Of a stretch of DNA of 64,000 nt, positions 38,499-50,401 are shown piece after piece. Under the pieces are notes generated by a model. That model was not told the DNA's origin and searched no databases. It was given only the letters and a program-made list of their open reading frames with translations. Position numbers and translations under genes: made by a program. Origin of the DNA: Campylorhamphus procurvoides (lineage: Eukaryota > Chordata > Aves > Passeriformes > Dendrocolaptidae); assembly GCA_013396655.1 (NCBI GenBank), contig WBMV01003156.1:62001-126000 (forward strand), in the 5' to 3' direction. Position 1 is the stretch's first letter; the number at the start of each line of letters is the position of its first letter.

Positions 38499-40499
38499 TC
38501 ATTCCCTGCAATGGGACAGAATAGAACACAATTTGTGCTCCAGATCCCTTGATCAATTGTCCCCGGGATCTGAGGTCAATTATTGCTCATCTTGTGTAAA
38601 AATATAAGTAGTCCTTCAATAGTGTAAATGTGGAGACCCATTAGAGTTACCTGTCATTGGTGTCCCATCACTCATGTACATACAAAGACTAAAAGTATCA
38701 TCATCATCATCTTAGCCTAATTAGTTATTACTAAAGATGGTGTATGTCCAATGACAGGACTGTAGAGGGGGAGACTTAGGTGACCTAAATATCTTATGGT
38801 CACTGTTTAGCCTTTTACTCTTTGCAAAAGGTTAAGTCCTTCATCTTATTAAATGTTTATATAGTGATCACACACTGGGCCTTATTTGCACTAGAACTTT
38901 GTGTGCACACTATCCTAGTTTTATTAATAAGAGTTTAGTATTTTTTATACTTTTTATTGCACAGATCACAATATTTTTCTTTCACCATTTTCTTAGTTCT
39001 GATCTAGCTTTAAATTCTTCCATTCTCCCCATTGCCTTGGTTTTTCATAAAAACCTTTGTTACAGGATTCATCACAATAAGATATGACTGTCTGTTTCAG
39101 CCATGTTGTTCTTAATAGAAGATCAATCCAATCTTTTTTGTATAATCTCCTGATTATATTATCTGTATAATCTTCCTGATTTCTTCTATCATGACTTCAA
39201 GTTATGAAAATAGTTTTGAAACTCTTGGCTGATGACTGTATCTATAATGGGAAAACTCTACCCCTTTGGTATAGTCATTAGGAGTTAAATTCAGTGTATA
39301 TATAATTTTTTGTAAGTACATTGCAAAAACCTATGTTCTGACATAGAATAAAGGAGCTAATTCTTTTTTTAACTTTTGCATTTGCTTGAGAAACTTATCT
39401 TGGGATGTATCAATAACAAAACAATCTTATATATATACTTCAGTGTACAAATTGAACTATCCCACTTACTATTTATCTTGTGTATATAAATTTTTCCCTC
39501 AACTGACACCTTAGTTTCCTGATACTGAAATTATACCTATAAATATGCATCTGATTGAAGAATTTTGAAGTTTGAAATTTCACTCACTCCTTATTGAACC
39601 TTTACATTACCCTAGATACCTCTCTTTCTGTGTTACACTTTTAATACACATCATACTTCTGTTATTGAAGAATTGCAGGACACAATGACATTGCAGCTTG
39701 CTTCTCCATTGCTGGGGGGATCCCAAAATAATGGTACGAAGAAAAATGAAGAAATTAGTAATTCAATATTGCATTTTCAGTCTCTGGAGTTTTTTTTGCG
39801 TTTCCTCCTCCACCTCCCCAAGGTGTCTAAAGCTGTTATATCAAGAGAAGTCTCTACCTTAGAAAACAGCTCATTGCTACTGAGTTGCAATGTGAAGTTT
39901 CCTCTGAGACCAAATCCACTTTCTCCAATTAGTGCAGCTGATAAGTGTTAACCTGCATAAGGAAAAGGGAAAAAAAACATGTAAAAAACCTCCCCAAAAC
40001 CTGTCATCTGTAATTGTTCTATAGGGATGGTAGATTTTCCCCTAACGGATGATGAAAATGAAGTAGGAAGATTTAAATTTACCTTCTCATTTATATTTTA
40101 CTATGAACTATTTAAAGCTTTATTATCAAACATTAGAAAGAAATCATTGTGAAACACTCATTTATTCTTATGCATTTTTTTTTAAATATTCAAAACACAT
40201 TTTCTTTCTGAAGTAACTAGAATTTATGGCTTAGATATTCAGAATCCCAAAATAAGTAACTAATTTTCTCAGCATGTTTTACTCCTGAGGTGGAGATGGG
40301 GAGGTGTTTTTGCTACCAGGTTTTAACAGGAATAAAGTAGACCTGGATTCCACTACAGTAATAGCAAACTAAAGTATGTGACAAGAAGAAATGTTTAGGA
40401 GAGAACCAGGTGGATTTACTACAGGTCCACTATTAGTATTTTATATTTATATATTAGGTACTTTTATGAACTACACATACATCCAAAATACTTAGAAGC
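38499..40499. other. Non-coding stretch
   Basis: No gene or interspersed repeat is seen. A short ATC microsatellite lies at 38697-38712. A 92-codon plus-strand frame (39673-39951) has no recognisable motif. Confidence 0.55.
38697..38712. repeat. ATC trinucleotide microsatellite
   Basis: Five copies of ATC in a row. Confidence 0.85.
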
Positions 40500-40866
40500 A
40501 ATGAAAGGCTGAGAGAGTTGTGGCTGTTTAGACTGGAGAGGAGAATGCTTCAGGGAGACCTTATTGCACCCTTCCATTACCTAAAGGCAGCCTATAAGAA
40601 AGACAGGGATAGATGTTTTAACAGGACCTGTTGAGGCAAGGGTTAATGGTTTTATGCTGAAAGATGGTGGGTTTAAATTAGATATAAAGAAGAAGTTTTT
40701 TTATGAGTATGTCAAAACACTGGAAGAGGTTGTCCAGAGAAGTAGTAGATGCCCCATCCCTGGAAACATCCATGATTAGGCTGAACACAGCTCTGAACAA
40801 CCTGGTGTAGTGGATAATGACCCTATTCATTGCAGGGAAGGTTGAACCAGATGACCTTTAAAGGTC
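40500..40866 (+). mobile_element. CR1 LINE fragment, 5' part, interrupted by an LTR
   Basis: A plus-strand CR1 starts near gaaaggctgagagagttgtgg and runs through tgtttagactggagaggag, agggagaccttattgcac, tttaaattagatataaag, ttgtccagagaagtagtag, ccccatccctggaaacatc and ttgaaccagatgacctttaa, stopping at aaggtc (40866). The expected final segment and tail are found beyond the LTR, at 41462-41511. The element was therefore continuous before the LTR inserted. Confidence 0.93.
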
Positions 40867-40993
40867 GGTAGTGGTTTAACCCCAGCCAGCAACCAAGCAA
40901 CATGCAGTCACTTGCTTCCTTCCCCATCAGTGGGATTGGAGGAAGAATTGGAAGAGTAAAAGTGAGAAGACTCCTGGATTGAGATAAAAACAG

Positions 40994-40999
40994 TTTAAT
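40994..40999 (-). terminator. LTR polyadenylation signal
   Basis: Plus-strand tttaat is ATTAAA on the LTR sense strand. It sits next to the U5 phrase that reads actgtttttatctcaatcc in sense, as expected for this family. Confidence 0.5.
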
Positions 41000-41180
41000 A
41001 GGGAAAGCAAAAGCTGCGCTCACAAGCAATTCTCACAAGGAATTGATTCAGTGCTTCTCATGTGCAGGGAGGATTTCAGCCATCTCCATGAGAGCAGGGG
41101 CCCATCACACATAATGGATACTTGGGAAGACAAACTCAAACACTCCAAATGTCCCCCACCTTCCTCCCTCTTTCCCCCAC

Positions 41181-41190
41181 TTTATATACT
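41181..41190 (-). promoter_or_regulatory. LTR TATA box
   Basis: Plus-strand tttatatact reads agtatataaa on the LTR sense strand, a well-preserved TATA box about 270 bp from the LTR 5' end. Whether it is active is unknown. Confidence 0.6.
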
Positions 41191-41461
41191 AAACATAATG
41201 CCATATGGTCTGGAATATCCTTTTGGTCATTTGGGGTCACCTGTCCCAGCTGTGTTCCCTCCCAACCTTCCACACAACCCCAACTTCCTCACCAGAGTGG
41301 CAGTACTAAAGGCAGGAAAGGCCTTGGCTCTGTGCAAGCACCGATCAACAATAGCAAAAGCATCTCTCTATTATCAACACTGTTTCCAGCATAAATCCAA
41401 ACTACAGCCCCATACTCACTCTGTGAAGAAAATTAATTCTACCCCAGCCAAAACCAACACA

Positions 41462-41511
41462 AGCTGCATTCTAATCCAACCAATTTAATGATTCTATGAT
41501 TCTGTTAATGT
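41462..41511 (+). mobile_element. CR1 LINE fragment, 3' tail after the LTR
   Basis: Directly after the LTR the CR1 resumes with ctaatccaaccaatttaatg and the terminal repeat attctatgattctgtt. It completes the element that broke off at 40866. Confidence 0.88.
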
Positions 41512-42787
41512 ATAAATACAGTGTGTGTGACTTCACTATTTATATTTCCCGACATCATTGTTCAGATACTTTTGAGGCTCTACTAGAAGCTTGCCTCTAT
41601 TATTATTACACACTTTGCTTCATGGAGGTGTCAATGATCACCAGATCCTTATTAATTTGTCATTATTTTGTTTTTATTTCATTTGCCTATTCGGTGGCCT
41701 TGCAGGTATCCAGTGTTTGCCATTAATGTTTTGCTACACAAAAATTCCTGAGCAGACTTTTTTTGTTCATTTTTTACTACTGAAACAAATGTTTACAAAT
41801 AATAACTGTACCTAACTGGAATCATCCTGAACTTTGACAGAAGGTAATTCTGTGAACATTGCCTTTAGAATTTTTTTTTTTAAACTGAAGTGTTGGATTT
41901 TGAAAGAAGATGGTGTGCAAAATCTTTATTTCCCTGGCAGCTGTTTAAAGAAATCCTGAGTAACACAAGTTTCATTTAATGTTAATTTTTATATTAATTT
42001 TATATAATGGTTAGCAAAACATTCCCAATAACAATAAGGCAGTAATGTAGAAGATCTTCCAGAAACTACTTTCAGATGGAGTAAAAATAAAAAGAATAAT
42101 GTGCCCTTTTCCATATTGTCTTAAAATCTCAGCCTGGGAGCCTAAACTGTCTCTGCCAGCAATACATAATCATCTATTTGGTTTGGCCTGTGCTTTTGAT
42201 GTAAGCAATATGTCTTTGAATAAAAACATACCTCTCTGCTGTTGCACTTACCTAGTGTGCACTACATTTATCAAACATGATTTCAAATTCAAGCTCTACC
42301 TGCACCAAGTGGAAAAATATCAAACAAAAAGTGCTACAGAAACTGCAAATATCATAGAGCTGCCTTCTGATTAGGTTCCTGTTCTTCCTGTCTATGGTTT
42401 TAAATGATCTTTCTACACTAAGAATTTACAAAGGATTAATTTCATTGCCTTTGTTAATCTGATGAGCTCCCCACAGGGTCAGAGTTCAGTGCACTACCCA
42501 AACTTTGATGGGAAAACTCCTTCACTCTTGGAAACATCCACACCACCACCATCACTCTCTCCCCAGAACAGTGCTACCACCTCTTTCCTCCTCACCATTC
42601 ACTCCAAACTTGGCAGATGCTAGGCCATGTAATTGAAAACCATGACTCTGTATCACACAGTTTTGTGCAGTTGTGCTAATTCTCGCTGTAATGATCCAAA
42701 TGGGCTTTAACACATCACATAAAATAAATATGTAAAGTGGAATGCGTTTCCTTGGGCATAGCACTACTGGAGAAGAGTCTGTTCATC

Positions 42788-42827
42788 ATGTATGTATGTA
42801 TCGATGTACGTATTAGATGTACATACC
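42788..42827. repeat. GTAT-type imperfect microsatellite
   Basis: Starts with catgtatgtatgtatc and decays into related gtac/gtat words over 40 bp. Confidence 0.75.
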
Positions 42828-43079
42828 CATCCAACCCATGCTGTCTCTAGCTTCAAGAGGAAGAGCAAGAAGAATAACATGCAATCATTCCCTTCTAGTC
42901 TGGAAAAGAAGTTCCATGAACAGACTGAAAACTCACTATTAAGATCATACTGTTAAAAAAATCTGGTATTAACATATGTTAAGAACAATATATTATTTCT
43001 CAAAGCATTCTGTCTGAGTTATGATCAAAATGCTGAAGCTCAAAAATCCTTGGTGAAAATCTTACAGTCCCTTTTTAAG

Positions 43080-43127
43080 CAAAAAACAAACATAAAAAAC
43101 CCAAACATACAAAAAAACCCCAAACAG
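43080..43127. repeat. A/C-rich low-complexity tract
   Basis: Runs of A with aaac and accc interruptions on the plus strand, with almost no G. Confidence 0.8.
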
Positions 43128-43611
43128 CAGGACAAAAAGTGAAAGAATTCAGAATTTAGAATTCTTTTTTTTTTCAAACTCTCTATTAAACATTTTATTG
43201 AAACTCCTATAAACAAGTTATATGAGACAAGCTTTTTATGACCTGTACTGGGTTTACTTCAGTATGGCATAGCTACTGATACATTTGCAAATATATCTTA
43301 CAGCAAACATGTCTTGCAACCTTTTATTATAAAAACTAGTGGAACAGAATTACTACCTATATATCACAATTCTTATTTATGGTTTTTTTTTCCTCATTTT
43401 CTGTTGTTTTCAGGACTCTTCCCTGAAGGAATTTACTTCAATTTGACATGCTAGCATACTTGTATGACTTATTCTATGTACCTTGAAAGCCAGAGAATCA
43501 ATTTGTGGTGATTGCATCTTTTTTTCTTAACAGGGAATAATAGCATACTGGAGACTTGGAGGTTATTCAAATTACAATTTTGAGAAAAAAATTATTTAAA
43601 TTATTGTTGTC

Positions 43612-43661
43612 TTTTTCTTCTTTTTTTTTGTTGTTGTTGTTGTTTTGTTTTGGTTTTTTTT
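43612..43661. repeat. T-run plus GTT repeat
   Basis: A T-rich run leads into five GTT units and then further T/G sequence. Confidence 0.85.
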
Positions 43662-44828
43662 AATCAAGAAATGCTTTCCTAACAAATTTCTTCCACTCTA
43701 ATGCATAGTTGCAATACCTATAAATTTCAACTTTAAACCAGTGGTCAGAAAATCAATTCTATGCTATTAATCACCTTCTGTGTTAATTCGCTAACTAGTT
43801 AAATGTATGTGAACAGAACTATCTGTGTAGTTCTATTTGCAGCTAGGAAGACACAGAATGTTTAATAACCTACAAGTTGCTTATATCTTGATTACTTAGC
43901 CTTTTTTTTTCTTCCTTGGTGGCTAAAAATACCACTTAATTAAACATCAAACCTATTGTGTCAACATCTATGAAGAGTGCAAAACGCAGATCTCCCTCAG
44001 GAAAAGTTGCAGGTAAATTTCCAAAGTTTGTTTAGACTTTTAGAACAAGATAAAGCAGAAAATAATAATTCAACCTGCTTTATGGGTACACTGAAGTATA
44101 TAATCATAATTACTGAGCAAATGTTTAATCACTGATTTCCTTTTTACTCTTCCTTCTTCTCCTTCTTTTAAAACTGCCATATTATATTTGTGAAATGAAA
44201 ACTAAAATCATTTATAAAAAATGCCAAGGTTTCTGCAATGTGACTTGATGAAATAAGAGAGGAAACAATATAAACATATTGAAGAAGAGAAAAAGCTATC
44301 TTAAACACATTATAAATTGCTATTATAGAAGTATGTTGCCTGTAATGCAACTGATATGTTAGAGGCTGGAGTTTCATAAAGTTTCAGAATCAAATTACAA
44401 AGTTTTCAAAACTTTTCTGTCTTTGTGCTATGAAGAACATGGTGAACAAAACCAAAAATAATACACATGTATAAGTGCTTTGTCTCAGTAATTTGAAAGC
44501 AACACCAAATATTAAGATTGCAGGGATATCAGAAAAGAGGAAGACTATCAGCTAAAAGAAAAAAAAAAAGAGGATGGAGACCTTGAGAAAATTAGATCAG
44601 GCAAGAAAGAGCAAAGAGGTCGAAATAAAAAGGCCCCAAATCATAATCAAATAAATAAATTAGAAAAGCATTCTTGCCCAGTGGGGTTTATATGAGGCCA
44701 AACTAGGAAGAATAATATAAGCAGAAGAGAAATTTAGGTGAAAGAAAGCAGGAAAAAAACCCTAGGAGTTAATTTAAATTAAAATACATTACATTATTCA
44801 TAATTTGGGCCTAACATCAACAAATCTC

Positions 44829-44866
44829 CAAAAAAAAAAAAAAAAACAAACCCAGAAAAAAAAAGA
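44829..44866. repeat. Poly-A tract with short breaks
   Basis: A run of 17 A residues is followed by caaaccc-type and further A-rich sequence. No retrogene-like sequence precedes it that I recognise. Confidence 0.8.
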
Positions 44867-45335
44867 GATAATCAGTTTAATTATGTATTTGTGAGGAAAA
44901 AAAGGAGCTTAGTTTAATAATGCACTCATTTTCTATTTGCATGTTGAAATACAAACCAGAAATTAATTAAACTGTGTCTTCATAGTCTCTGTATGACACA
45001 GGAGCATTATTGAGAATACAAGTTAACTTTTTGTCCATGCAGAAATGTCAGATCATAAAGTCTTCCTAGAGAAAACACAGCTATAAATAATTAACTGTCT
45101 TAGTAAATCTGAAGGCTGTAGGGACCTGCTCATATATTTTCTCTTGGAGAGCATTTAAAAAGGAGAGATTCTAAAAAAACCTCAAGAAACATTAAGCTCA
45201 AGAGCAGAGATAAAATTCAAAGATTCCTAGTACTTCTGCCTTTAACCCACCCATTTACAGTGAGTATATTTGTAACATCAATAAGTTTTTTCAGACAATG
45301 TCTCTTTTATTGTCATGTCAGGATGTATGTGTAAG

Positions 45336-45380
45336 GGTTGTTTTGTGGTGGGTTTTTTTGGTTTGTTTGTTTGCTTTTTC
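45336..45380. repeat. T/G-rich low-complexity tract
   Basis: Gttt units and T runs with ggtggg near the start. The minus-strand frame through it gives only Lys, Pro, Thr and Gln. Confidence 0.8.
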
Positions 45381-48300
45381 TGTATGACAGAGATTTCTGT
45401 AATCATTTGTTCTTTTTGCTCTGTTTTTAAATTTTGCTCAAATTCTATTTTCAAGATACAAAACATAGCAACGTTTCCTTGCTGTTTGTGATGGTGCAGT
45501 GCTGCTGTGACCATGAACTTGTGAGGTGATTGAAGACACGACCAAATGTACAGTCCATGTAAAGGACAAAAATAATTATTCACAAGAAAAACAACTGAAT
45601 CATGACAGTGTTTCCAGAAGTGGAGGACAAAGTATAACAGCCCAACATGCACAGAAGTTCTAAATGAAAACATAAACACTTCTGTGTGAGAAAAAATGTG
45701 TTAGCCTGAGTCTTTTTATCTGAAAAATAGTGGTGTTTTCAATTGCTATGTACCTAACTACCACTGTAGCTGGAAAAATATCAGAGCTGTTGAGAGGAAA
45801 CAGTACATAATTAATAGTGTATCTGCAGATTGCTGTTTCTCCTCATTTGCCTGTAGAATGGTAAATACCAGGCAATTTTTTTTGTGCCACACGTTCCCCT
45901 CACTGACATTTGCTTTTAGCATGAGCCTTTCAGTTGAGCTCTCAACTGCCCAACAGCCTTGTGGTTCTCCTGACAGCCACTGGAGCAGCAGCAGCTCTCC
46001 TCTTCTCTCCCTATGCCTCCTCCATCTTCCCACATGGAATAAAAGCAGACTGGGCAATATGTTGGCACCCGCAGTCTACAGAAAGAATGTCTGTGTTGGA
46101 ATCAAAAGGAGGCAGCAACAAAGACAGGGAGAAGTTGGTAGCCTATGCCAGCAACTTGGCTGCATCGATCTCCCCTGTTGTCAAAGGGCCAGGCATTTTC
46201 ATCTGTCCACGTAGTTTAAGTCTTCACTGCCTCTGTGATATCGATGATCAGACTGGTGCATTACGCTGGAGTCTGTGAACCACTCCTCTTCAGTCACATG
46301 TTCAGGTTTCTGCATGGAGACAGACCATTCTGAGTGTGCTTAGTCCTACTGCTGTTTAGCAGTTGGCTGCTTACAAGTCACGCACAATCCCCTATCAAGG
46401 CTAAAATGTCATAAATGCTGAAAAACCCCATGTGTTCATCTCATGGGGCCTGGAAAAAAACATAACTCTATCCTTAGCTTTCTTCTTTGATCTTTTTCTC
46501 ATAAGGGAAGTTTAATTAGATGGCTTGTCCTAAATCCTGCGGCCCTCACCTGCCTCCATACTATGAAATTGCATTTATATTTTCAAGCTTTTCCCCCATC
46601 CCAGTTATCTCAGTCCTAAGCTGTATCTTATTTTATTTAGCAACAACATTTCCTTTTTCTGTTTATTCTGCCACTAACTAATAATCAAAATTCTTTGCCT
46701 CTTGTTCTATTGGAGCATATATCCAAGGACTTCATAATTACAGGGAGTGTGTTTCAGTAGAAAGTATTAAGATGAAATACATATATTGGCAGAATCTCAA
46801 GCAACTTGCATTAGTTCTTTTTTTAAAATTATTTTTAATTTACTTTTTAAATCAAGAGACTATAGGATTTAAATAAGAACAGAAAAAAGGAAATATTTGT
46901 AAATTTCTCTTTCTTTCAAACAAACAAATACCTGAAAAAGGTAGACATACCTCACACAACACCATCTACATGAAAATTGATTTTCTGACGACTTTAGAAA
47001 TTGCCAGTTATTATTTAGCAAGTGGCACATTACAACTCACTGAAATCAATGCAAGAATACTTTTTTCTCCAGCAATACTTTGCAACAGGGGACAATGAAA
47101 TAAAGCTTATTGCTGCAGCAACATTTTGTTTTCAAATGGCACCAGGAGCAGCATGCAAATACTTCATTGTGAAAATGATACTTATGGGTGACAAACATCT
47201 AAAAAGTTTAATTTTTTAAATTATTTGACTGGCTTTCGAATTGTACTCTGTACAGAAGCGATTGAATGGACATTTTATTGATGAAGCTATCAGAGTGATG
47301 CTATTATACAATTCAAGGAAAGCTCAGGAGCACTCCCAAGTTTTTTTGCTTTGAAAGTCACCACTGGGAATGATCTAACTACGCAGGAAAGAGATTCCAA
47401 TACAAACCAGCCTCCTGTATTTTAGTTTCCAGAGATGTGCATATATTTAGGATGTGGAAAGGCACAGAATATAAGTTTGTATGTAGTCATAGTGATTAAC
47501 TCTTGACCTATTTAGAGTCTTGGCAATATGAGAAATTTTTGAAATCAGTTGCAGTAGAAAGTCTACTTGCTCACACAGGTGTTCTGAAGTCATCTTGTGC
47601 ATTCTCAAGATGAATGACTGTGTTAGGGACCAGAATTGTGTTTAGGGCCCTGTCATATTTGGTTCGTGGTTGTGTTCCTCTATGTGCTATGAGAAAATAC
47701 TGCATAGGTGCACTGTGAAAAACTCAGCCTTGGAGAAAGAAACACTAGCGTAACATCGAACTGCTGAGAACTTATCTTTTAACAAAGGAGAGAGAAAGAA
47801 TAGAGCCGTTGTTAGCTTGGAGTCAGCATCTTGAGCTGTTGCAACCTCAGCTCACACGCGGGCCACGCATGAGCTGATGCTGCAGCTGGCAAAATTCCAC
47901 TCCAGAGGGGGGAGATGTGAGGTGTGGACCTGGGCTGAAGGGGTGAGGATGACCAGATGTACAACGTTTTGATGCAGGGGATGCCCTGAATGTGCACTGC
48001 CTGCCTGCCCCTCCCGCCAAGTGCCATGCTCTATCTCCTCCTGCTCAGCAGCTTGTTAAGATTCCAAGAGTCAGAATGTATGATTTTCTATCACAAGTAA
48101 CAGGATACATTTTGCTTTGTTTTCTAGTAAATTTGCTTTGCTACCTCAGTTGCATTTCAGTGTCTTATTTTGTGCGTGGGAATCCTCTTGAATCCGTAAC
48201 AATGACTTTCAGAAGTACCATTGGATTTTTTCAAAACTAAGTGGTATGCAAACACGTTTGAGTTGGTATGTGAACAAGAAGCTTCTCCTTTTAAATGTAT

Positions 48301-48976
48301 AAATTAATTCTCAAATGTTATCTTCCCATATTCTTTCCATAATAAATATTTTTTTCAGCTAAAAATAACTCAGTTTCACCACTTAAACTGATATTACAGC
48401 TTTAAATTAGGTTTCTTTTTTTTTCCCTCAATAAGTGCATAGACTTTAAGACCCACTACTCAAAGTAAATGCTTTTTCCACAACTTTGAGATCAGGTGTT
48501 GACTTTTGTACAGCAGTGGGCTGGACAGCAGCTTTGATTCGGCACAGAAAAAGCTTTCCAAGAGTCTGCTGATGTATGTCACTCAAAGTAATCATCTATC
48601 AATTAAAGCAAATATGCTGTGATAATAATGATAAAATTGCTTTTGTTCTTGCAGTAGTCTGGATTCCAGTTGTAACAACAAGAAAAAAAGAGAAAAAGGA
48701 AGAAGATTCATTAGATAATCTTAAAAATCAATGTGTCCCTTTCCTAAAAATGGTTTGAGGCTATGGATATTAGCAGTGGGATTATAGGTCAACTAACAGT
48801 TAGGTAATCATAACTAATGGTCTAAACCCTGGGATTAATGAATAACAGTCAAATTTTCCCTTTCTTCCCCATACAATACAATACTAATTTTCCTTTGGCC
48901 ATATGCAAATCAGATAACGGGTTGTTAATTTTTTTTATTACTGCTGAAACCTAAACGTAGCAAAGTTTTGCGGTTT

Positions 48977-49003
48977 ATGTATATTATATATTATATATAT
49001 TAT
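48977..49003. repeat. TA-rich microsatellite
   Basis: Alternating tatat/attat words over 27 bp. Confidence 0.75.
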
Positions 49004-49165
49004 GCATGTTTTTCAGTATTAGAGTTGTGGGGACAATGAACTATTTCCACGTATTTTAGGAGAAAAGATAATTTTTGAAGTCAGATTTTCACCATCACTT
49101 TTATCCTGACTTAAGTAAAATAATGTTTTGAAGAAGGTACACATTACAGTTCCTTTTATCCAAAT

Positions 49166-49208
49166 ATCATAGAATCATAAAATGGTTGTATGGGACTGCA
49201 TGAATCTA
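49166..49208 (-). mobile_element. CR1 LINE tail fragment
   Basis: The plus strand reads atcatagaatcataaaatgg and then ttgtatgggactgcatg, the reverse complement of a CR1 3' terminus. Only about 40 bp survive. Confidence 0.65.
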
Positions 49209-49612
49209 AATGTAAATGTTTGGAAATCTCAGATGTGTATAAAGGAAGGCTTTTGTCTGATCCATTGGCTCTTTCCTATCCAAAAGAAATGAGGATTTAA
49301 AAGTATGCTTTACAACTCGATTCTTTACTGCTTCTCAATTCTCATACAAAGTAAAGATTAAGTGCTATGTAGAACACTAGTGAAATTTACTTTGTGTTTG
49401 GTTTGTACAGTTCATATATCTAAGTTCTTGTATTGTAGATTTTCAGCCCCACTGTTGTATGTTGAATTAATTAGTTTCCTTTGACTTCAGGTAGAAATAA
49501 CACAGACCTTAATTGTGGCAGCAAAAAGATTCAGTAATTTAGGCAGTCCTTTGCACACTCACAGACCAGGGTTTTGAAAAGCTGTTTGTGCTCCTATATG
49601 TCTAGATACAGA
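49209..49612. other. Short gap between CR1 pieces
   Basis: I see no gene or repeat in these 404 bases. They separate two minus-strand CR1 tails. Confidence 0.55.
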
Positions 49613-49908
49613 GTCACAGAATAACTAAGGCTGGAAGGGTCCTCCAGAGTCCATTGAGTCCAACCCACTGTTCAAAGCAGGTCCAACCTGAGAGGTTTCT
49701 GAAGATTTTTGATTTACCTCCAGGAATGGAGGCCTCTCTGAGCACCTATTTCAGTGGGTTTGATCACCTCAATGATGAAAATTATTTTCCCTACTTTGGA
49801 ATTGGAAATATCCCATGTTCAGCTATTGTCTACTTCTTGTCATCATTTCACTGCACCTTTCTGAGAAAAGTCCTACTCTACTTCTTCAACCACCAACTTG
49901 CAGCTGTA
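49613..49908 (-). mobile_element. CR1 LINE 3'-end fragment
   Basis: A minus-strand CR1 tail: the plus strand reads gagtcacagaataactaagg, ctggaagggtcctccagag, ttgagtccaacccactgttc, then the reversed 3' region with acctatttcagtgggtttga and aattattttccctactttgg. It is followed immediately by a plus-strand CR1. The minus-strand pieces here and at 50402-51125 may be two parts of one older element. Confidence 0.88.
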
Positions 49909-50096
49909 GATGATTCTTCAACCAGAGGGTGATTGGGAATTGGAACAGGATCCTCATGGAAGTAGTCACAGCACCAAGCCTGACAGAGTTCAAGAAGCAT
50001 TTGGGTGATGCTCTCAGGCATACACTGGAGTTCTGGGGCTGCCCTTTCAGTGTCAGGAGGTAGACTCAATGATCCTCGTAGTTCCTTTCCAAATCA
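49909..50096 (+). mobile_element. CR1 LINE 3'-end fragment, plus strand
   Basis: The segment reads gattcttcaaccagagggtg, tcatggaagtagtcacagc, accaagcctgacagagttc, agactcaatgatcctcgtag and tttccaaatcag. It lacks a clear terminal octamer repeat. It matches the same CR1 subgroup as 19916-20341 and is 5'-truncated at the junction with the minus-strand copy. Confidence 0.9.
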
Positions 50097-50401
50097 GTAC
50101 ATGGACTGCAGTCCATATTTGAGTAGCTTTGTTTGTCATGGATCCATTAATAAGAAAATGGCTCCAATATTTCCTCCTGTAAGGCTCCAATGCACCATAT
50201 GGCTCACCCAATTACATATTAGTTTTAATCATTGCATCCAACATTTTCATCAACTGATGCAGTTTACTTCATGTTACTTTTTGTTTGCTGTGGTTATTTT
50301 TTACATGTAAACATCTTCCACCAACGAAACTGAGTTCCCCTTTCTTACAGCCAAAGTTTGTAAGGGTTAGTACATAAGCATTTGTCACTGGTAAGGTCAT
50401 G
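50097..50401. other. Unassigned segment inside the CR1 cluster
   Basis: Three hundred bases without a recognised repeat or gene. They could be diverged CR1 sequence or original host DNA. Confidence 0.5.

Larger units (their letters stand above)
40867..41461 (-). mobile_element. Solo LTR of an avian endogenous retrovirus (family B, ERVL-like) inside CR1
   Basis: This 595-bp LTR is oriented on the minus strand. On the plus strand it opens with gtggtttaaccccagccag (the LTR 3' end reversed) and closes with cagccaaaaccaacaca (its 5' end reversed). Inside are the reversed U5 with gattgagataaaaacag, a reversed ATTAAA signal, a reversed TATA box at 41181-41190 and the conserved block ccatatggtctggaatatcc. 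The same family, plus strand, lies at 56961-57486. It sits within a CR1 3' end. Flanking five-base words aggtc and agctg agree at three positions and may be a decayed target-site duplication. No internal viral genes are present. Confidence 0.9.
41512..49165. other. Long AT-rich non-coding stretch
   Basis: About 7.6 kb without a recognised gene or clear interspersed repeat. Two more GC-rich patches stand out (about 45890-46270 and 47810-48060) but carry no motif I know. A 133-codon minus-strand frame (45278-45679) runs through a T/G tract and overlaps no known family. Several low-complexity tracts are listed separately. Confidence 0.55.

Noticed and set aside
41051..41488. The 145-codon plus-strand frame
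   Set aside because: It lies antisense inside a solo LTR and has no protein family match by eye.
44829..44866. Poly-A tail of a processed pseudogene
   Set aside because: The upstream sequence shows no recognisable coding remnant, and no flanking duplication was evident.
45278..45679. The 133-codon minus-strand frame
   Set aside because: Its C-terminal third runs through a T/G tract, and the rest has no family motif.
45858..46278. Overlapping frames of 99-118 codons in a GC-richer patch
   Set aside because: Three frames on both strands are open at once, which is typical of local composition rather than coding. No motif was seen.
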